Part shown: positions 14,754-16,784 of the stretch, in pieces | Position numbering within the stretch: the stretch's first letter is position 1 | Layout of the letters: each line of letters opens with the position of its first letter | The notes under the pieces: generated by a model | What the model saw: the letters and a program-made list of their open reading frames with translations, nothing else | Told to the model about the DNA's origin: nothing | Databases searched by the model: none | NCBI GenBank assembly: GCA_040878115.1 | Contig: JBBDMV010000109.1 | Span: 1 to 16,784 of the forward strand | Reading direction: 5' to 3' | Origin: JBBDMU01 sp040878115 | Lineage (GTDB): Bacteria > Bacteroidota > Rhodothermia > Balneolales > Natronogracilivirgulaceae | DNA length: 16,784 nt | Position numbers and translations under genes: made by a program

Positions 14754-16253
14754 TCACTCATCATCATAGCCACCATTAAAATCACCCAGAGAGCCGAGCA
14801 TGGAACCTACCAGGTCCGTAAATGAACGCTGATCATCCAGATCATCTTTTCCAAGAATAGAATTCTGGTGCAAGGCTTCCAGTACAAAATCCATCATGGC
14901 GTAGAGCTCCTCGTTGCTCTCAGGCCGGGCGTTCATTTTTACCAACTCCTTTAAGTCAGCCACTTTAGAAAGACGCTTAGCGTACTCTTTGGCACTAAGA
15001 TTATCCGGAAGATCTATTTTGTGTCCTTTTGCAAACCATGTTATGACACCCGTATATAGAGATTTTGAACCCTCATCTTTTTTCTGCGGATCAGGAAAAT
15101 ACTTCTTAAATACCTTATTGATAGAAGTGCCAATTAAAAGCTTTGCTACATTAAGGGCTCCCTCCTGCTCACCTTCGTATACCAACTCCAGTTTGCCAGT
15201 CAGCGCGGGTATGGCATAATAAATATCGGAAACACGGATGATCGTTTTCTTCTCCCCATTTATAACAGCCCGGCGCTCGGCAGAAGAGACCATATGCTCT
15301 ATAGCGGTGATGGTCATCCGGGCCGATACTCCACTTTTTTGATCGATATATTCGGACCCTCGTGCTTCAAAGGCCACCTGTTCTACAACCTCCCGCACAA
15401 AATGCGGCACGATCACTTCTAATCCACTATCACGTTGTACCCATGCCTCCTGCCGGGTGATTTCCATACCCGCATCTATGGATTTCGGATAATGGGTGAT
15501 GATCTGTGAGTCGATACGGTCTTTAAGCGGAGTGATGATATTTCCGCGATTTGTATAATCTTCCGGGTTTGCTGAAAACACCATCATCACGTCCAGCGGG
15601 ACCCTGACATTAAATCCCCTTATTTGAATATCTCTTTCCTGCATGACATTAAGCAGGGATACCTGGATACGAGGCTGCAGGTCCGGAAGTTCGTTGATAG
15701 CAAATATGCCGCGATTGGTACGGGGAATCAATCCAAAGTTGATTACATCCTCATCCGAAAGCGTGAGCCGTCGTGTAGCCGCTTTAATGGGGTCAACATC
15801 ACCAATGATATCAGCGACGCCGGTATCGGGTGTCGCCAACTTTTCGGCATAACGTTCGGAACGGTGAAGCCAGCTGATAGGCGTATCGTCGCCTTTCTCC
15901 TCTATCAGCTTTTTTGCGTATTTAGAAAGCGGATTAAATGGGTCATCATTAATTTCAGAGCCGGCGATCACTGGCATAAATTCATCCAGAAAATTGACCA
16001 GCAAACGAAGAATCCGGCTTTTTGCCTGTCCACGAAGCCCCAGCAAAATAATATCATGCCGGGATAACAAGGCATGTTCAAGTTGTGGGATCACCGTTTT
16101 TTCATACCCCACGATGCCCGGAAAAAGTTTCTCACCCTTATTGAGCTTCCGGACCAGGTTGTTACGCATCTCCAGCTTTATAGGAACCGATTCCCATCCG
16201 CTTTTTTTGAGTGCTCCCAGTGTTGTTAATTTTTCTGCTGTTGCTCTTGCCAT
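14754..16253 (-). CDS. MoxR/magnesium-chelatase-subunit-I-like AAA+ ATPase
   Basis: A 499-residue helix-2-insert clade AAA+ ATPase. It has Walker A GLRGQAKS (72-79), Walker B-like IFAINE (183-188, with Glu188 as the catalytic acid and Asn where Asp is usual), sensor 1 VFSANPED (225-232), arginine-finger region DRIDSQI (245-251) and sensor 2 GVSARM (308-313). A region of about 150 residues follows the core, ending in a long helix-rich tail. Such ATPases usually act with a von Willebrand factor A protein in remodelling, metal insertion or cell-envelope stress, but no partner gene is visible here. True magnesium chelatase is unlikely, because no bacteriochlorophyll genes are present. It begins with a run of basic residues and has no clear Shine-Dalgarno sequence. 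Confidence 0.85.
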   Translation of the reverse strand: MARATAEKLTTLGALKKSGWESVPIKLEMRNNLVRKLNKGEKLFPGIVGYEKTVIPQLEHALLSRHDIILLGLRGQAKSRILRLLVNFLDEFMPVIAGSEINDDPFNPLSKYAKKLIEEKGDDTPISWLHRSERYAEKLATPDTGVADIIGDVDPIKAATRRLTLSDEDVINFGLIPRTNRGIFAINELPDLQPRIQVSLLNVMQERDIQIRGFNVRVPLDVMMVFSANPEDYTNRGNIITPLKDRIDSQIITHYPKSIDAGMEITRQEAWVQRDSGLEVIVPHFVREVVEQVAFEARGSEYIDQKSGVSARMTITAIEHMVSSAERRAVINGEKKTIIRVSDIYYAIPALTGKLELVYEGEQEGALNVAKLLIGTSINKVFKKYFPDPQKKDEGSKSLYTGVITWFAKGHKIDLPDNLSAKEYAKRLSKVADLKELVKMNARPESNEELYAMMDFVLEALHQNSILGKDDLDDQRSFTDLVGSMLGSLGDFNGGYDDE

Positions 16254-16784
16254 TATTTATCGAAAAAATTTATTGTCTGAAATTACATTTGTATTAACCT
16301 TAATAAAGGTTTAATCATTTCAATTTGGGGTAATTCTTTTATTCCTTTTATGTTATCATATATTGTCGGGTATCCAACGCATGTATATGCTTTCAGCATT
16401 AGAATATAAATCCATCACAGTCCGCATAGTGGATGTTGTTTATAAGAAAAAGACTAATTACAACTATCATGAATCTAGCAACACGGGCATTGGGGAATCC
16501 GGCTGCGCTCAAACTGACGTATATCATTGTACAGCAATAGAATATCGACGTCAGTCTGAATGCGCAAGTTGGCTCATGATGCCATAAGGCCTCTAATAAT
16601 ATTCCCAACTGAAGTCGAAGATCTCTTTGATGCAACTCACCGGGGTTTCAACTTCGCAGATTGGCCATATGATGTTCGTATGGCCCAATCTGCGCATTCA
16701 GGCTGACGTGGGGTATTGGGAGAAGCCCTTGGGGGTGTATCAAAAGTATAAATACATTTTAGTCAACCTTAATTATTAACCTTT
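16254..16784. other. Gene-free end of the window with nested inverted repeats
   Basis: No credible gene is visible upstream of the ATPase. Short frames here give peptides with no recognisable family. They include fragments such as ANLRIQTDV and PNLRIQADV read from inverted copies of one repeat, which would mislead gene finders. The ATPase promoter should lie between 16254 and about 16400, an AT-rich stretch, but I cannot place it. The remainder is the repeat element below. Confidence 0.5.
16504..16746. repeat. Composite inverted-repeat element, three copies of a TGCGCATTCAGNCTGACGT motif
   Basis: Copy a (16504-16520) is a degenerate plus-strand copy, TGCGCTCAAACTGACGT. Copy b (16548-16566) is on the minus strand and copy c (16691-16709) on the plus strand. 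Copies b and c agree in 18 of 19 positions, and their similarity continues for about 35 bases (GCCAA before the motif, TATT after it). CGCAGATTGG-CCATA (16655-16669) pairs with TATGG-CCCAATCTGCG (16679-16694) as a hairpin overlapping copy c. The unit ends with CCCTTGGGGGTGTATCAAAAG, which resembles 8985-9006. It is probably a dispersed repeat or a mobile-element end. Confidence 0.6.

Noticed and set aside
16363..16587. 74-codon frame on the plus strand
   Set aside because: It overlaps the same repeat element from the other side and has no ribosome-binding site or family resemblance.
16399..16635. 78-codon frame on the minus strand
   Set aside because: It crosses the inverted-repeat element, has odd composition and no recognisable domain; probably a product of the repeat.
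16655..16694. Integron attC site
   Set aside because: The arms lack the paired RYYYAAC and GTTRRRY core sites, and no integrase or gene cassette is present.

Overview
The window looks like a chromosomal segment from a Balneolota/Rhodothermota-type bacterium of the wider FCB group. This is an inference. It rests on AT-rich intergenic DNA, start codons mostly without Shine-Dalgarno sequences, an archaeal-type two-subunit isopropylmalate isomerase, a class I ketol-acid reductoisomerase, lipoproteins and beta-barrels typical of that group, and GTAGAGACGCAA-type palindromic repeats. No rRNA, tRNA or taxonomic marker is present to confirm it.

Minus strand, 8769 down to about 111: one branched-chain amino-acid operon in the order leader peptide, ilvB, ilvN, ilvC, cimA, leuA, leuC, leuD, closed by a strong terminator at 111-140. 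It supplies acetohydroxyacid synthase, the reductoisomerase, citramalate synthase (isoleucine from pyruvate) and the leucine branch. LeuCD can in principle serve both the isopropylmalate and citramalate routes. ilvD, ilvE, leuB and a threonine deaminase are not in the window. The best find lies in the untranslated region before ilvB. It is a short, previously unlisted ORF (8532-8645) encoding a 37-residue peptide with 14 Ile and 7 Leu codons, six of the seven Leu codons being CTA. It is followed at once by mutually exclusive RNA stems in the classic 1:2 / 2:3 / 3:4 arrangement. This is a ribosome-stalling attenuator tuned to Ile and Leu, with no Val codon apart from a possible GTG start, and without an obvious U-tract.

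Plus strand, 8650-13338: a long, repeat-bearing non-coding stretch (two 26-bp direct repeats and a perfect 12-bp hairpin), then a membrane-anchored two-heme cytochrome of the MauG/peroxidase/RoxA superfamily, a lipoprotein of unknown function and a small outer-membrane beta-barrel.

Minus strand, 13565-16253: a ketopantoate reductase (PanE-like) and a MoxR/ChlI-type AAA+ ATPase without its usual von Willebrand factor A partner in view. The last 500 bases hold no convincing gene but carry a nested inverted-repeat element with three copies of a 17-19 base motif. Part of this element resembles the region before the cytochrome gene.
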